DNA of 64,000 nucleotides from Calothrix sp. NIES-3974 (GTDB lineage Bacteria; Cyanobacteriota; Cyanobacteriia; Cyanobacteriales; Nostocaceae): NCBI RefSeq assembly GCF_002368395.1, contig NZ_AP018254.1, positions 4,898,001 to 4,962,000 of the forward strand, read 5' to 3'. Shown piece by piece: positions 63,478 to 64,000 of this stretch (position 1 is its first letter; each line of letters starts with the position of its first letter). The notes under the pieces were generated by a model. It saw only the letters and a program-made list of their open reading frames with translations, ran no database searches and was not told where the DNA came from. The position numbers and the translations under genes were made by a program.

Positions 63478-64000
63478 TCATTCAGCCGACTTACTCAAAG
63501 GAGTTTCCCCACTTAAGCAGAGGTCGTTCTGTCCACAAGCTTTAGATTCTGTGCGCCCCACAGTACTTTTTAATCCTTTGTTCAAAATCATAGTCGCCGC
63601 GTTATGGTCACGGTGCATCACTGTCCCACAACAATGACATTTGTGGGTACGAGTAGATAAAGATTTCTGAACTCGTGTCCCACAAACAGAACAATCTTGC
63701 GATGTGTAGTGAGGTGCAACTGCTATCACCCAAGTATCAAAAACTTTGCCATAGTAGTCTACCCAATCAGTAAACAGTGACCACGAAGCGTCACTGATAG
63801 ATTTAGCTAAATGATGGTTTTTAACCATATTTCGCACCTGCAAGTCCTCATAAACTACCAAGTCGTTTGACTGGACTAGAGTTCTTGCTGTCTTCACAGC
63901 AAAATCTTTCCTCTGTCTACTTACCTTGAGATGCTTTTTCGCCAACTTTTTAACAGCTTTGCGGCGATTAGAAGAGCCTTTTTTACATCTAGAAACTTTG
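63478..64000 (-). CDS. tnpB: TnpB, RNA-guided endonuclease of IS200/IS605 type (3' part)
   Basis: The gene runs off the window's right edge, so only the C-terminal 173 residues are seen. Visible features are a basic helical region (CKKGSSNRRKAVKKLAKKHL), the RuvC-like acidic residue Glu in LVVYEDLQVRNM, SDASWSLFTDWVDYYGK, the zinc ribbon CSVCG/HKCHCCG and the final catalytic Asp in MHRDHNAATMIL. All are as in active TnpB. TnpB cuts DNA next to a TAM using an omega-RNA derived from the element's right end, which promotes retention of the element. No tnpA is seen on this side. The terminal GETPLSKSAE precedes the right-end hairpin. Confidence 0.92.
   Translation of the reverse strand, partial: KVSRCKKGSSNRRKAVKKLAKKHLKVSRQRKDFAVKTARTLVQSNDLVVYEDLQVRNMVKNHHLAKSISDASWSLFTDWVDYYGKVFDTWVIAVAPHYTSQDCSVCGTRVQKSLSTRTHKCHCCGTVMHRDHNAATMILNKGLKSTVGRTESKACGQNDLCLSGETPLSKSAE

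Overview
The window comes from a cyanobacterium, most likely a filamentous, heterocyst-type (Nostocales) one. The octamer GCGATCGC (HIP1) is scattered through many genes. chlB (light-independent protochlorophyllide reductase) is present. The proteins are typical of the group: CHASE2/CHASE3 kinases, slr1658/slr1659-type regulators, DUF928, CHAT-TPR, a Mo-nitrogenase C-terminal-domain protein and a microviridin-type peptide precursor. Intergenic DNA is full of heptamer repeats (GGGAGTA) and dispersed palindromes. The genus is inference. I saw no rRNA, no convincing tRNA and no CRISPR array.

Layout. 1-4.3 kb: the end of a site-2-protease/TPR protein, a threonylcarbamoyl-AMP synthase and a conserved hypothetical. 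4.9-12.3 kb: a signalling block of histidine kinases and response regulators, including one kinase split by an in-frame TGA, one kinase missing its 5' end, and a LuxR-type regulator. 12.5-14.1 kb: chlB. 14.5-18.0 kb: a three-gene set (KAS III-like synthase, ATP-grasp ligase, Rieske oxygenase) that looks like an uncharacterised small biosynthetic cluster. 18.2-20.3 kb: a NYN/OST-HTH protein and a membrane-anchored pentapeptide-repeat protein. 21.3-29.7 kb: PIG-L deacetylase, glycosyltransferase, Nudix, alpha/beta hydrolase, sugar-type ABC ATPase, a polymer-forming membrane protein, a universal stress protein and a DnaJ-type chaperone. 29.8-32.1 kb: a CHASE2 Ser/Thr kinase, then about 1.4 kb without a convincing gene. 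33.5-39.2 kb: a LabA-like NYN protein, leuA, a LivH-type permease, a HAD phosphatase and infC. 39.7-46.0 kb: cyanobacterial conserved and secreted proteins, including a TerB/Mo-nitro_C protein.

46.2-52.7 kb: the most notable locus. A 104-residue precursor carries a microviridin (graspetide) leader and three tandem core motifs. It lies next to one slr1659-type and two slr1658-type regulators, and 4.6 kb from a methyltransferase/cyclic-peptide-type ABC exporter pair. No microviridin ATP-grasp ligase is visible in the window. 52.7-63.3 kb: all large genes lie on the minus strand: the end of a filamentous-haemagglutinin-like protein, a PD-(D/E)XK-like protein, CHAT-TPR, DUF928, a CHASE2 hybrid kinase and a REC-kinase. 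This fits a surface-secretion and signalling module. The haemagglutinin homology stops at a palindrome, and the window ends inside a TnpB (IS200/IS605-type) gene with its right-end hairpin.

At least five families of short dispersed repeats fill the intergenic spaces, several of them as perfect or near-perfect hairpins, so much of the non-coding DNA here is derived from repeats.
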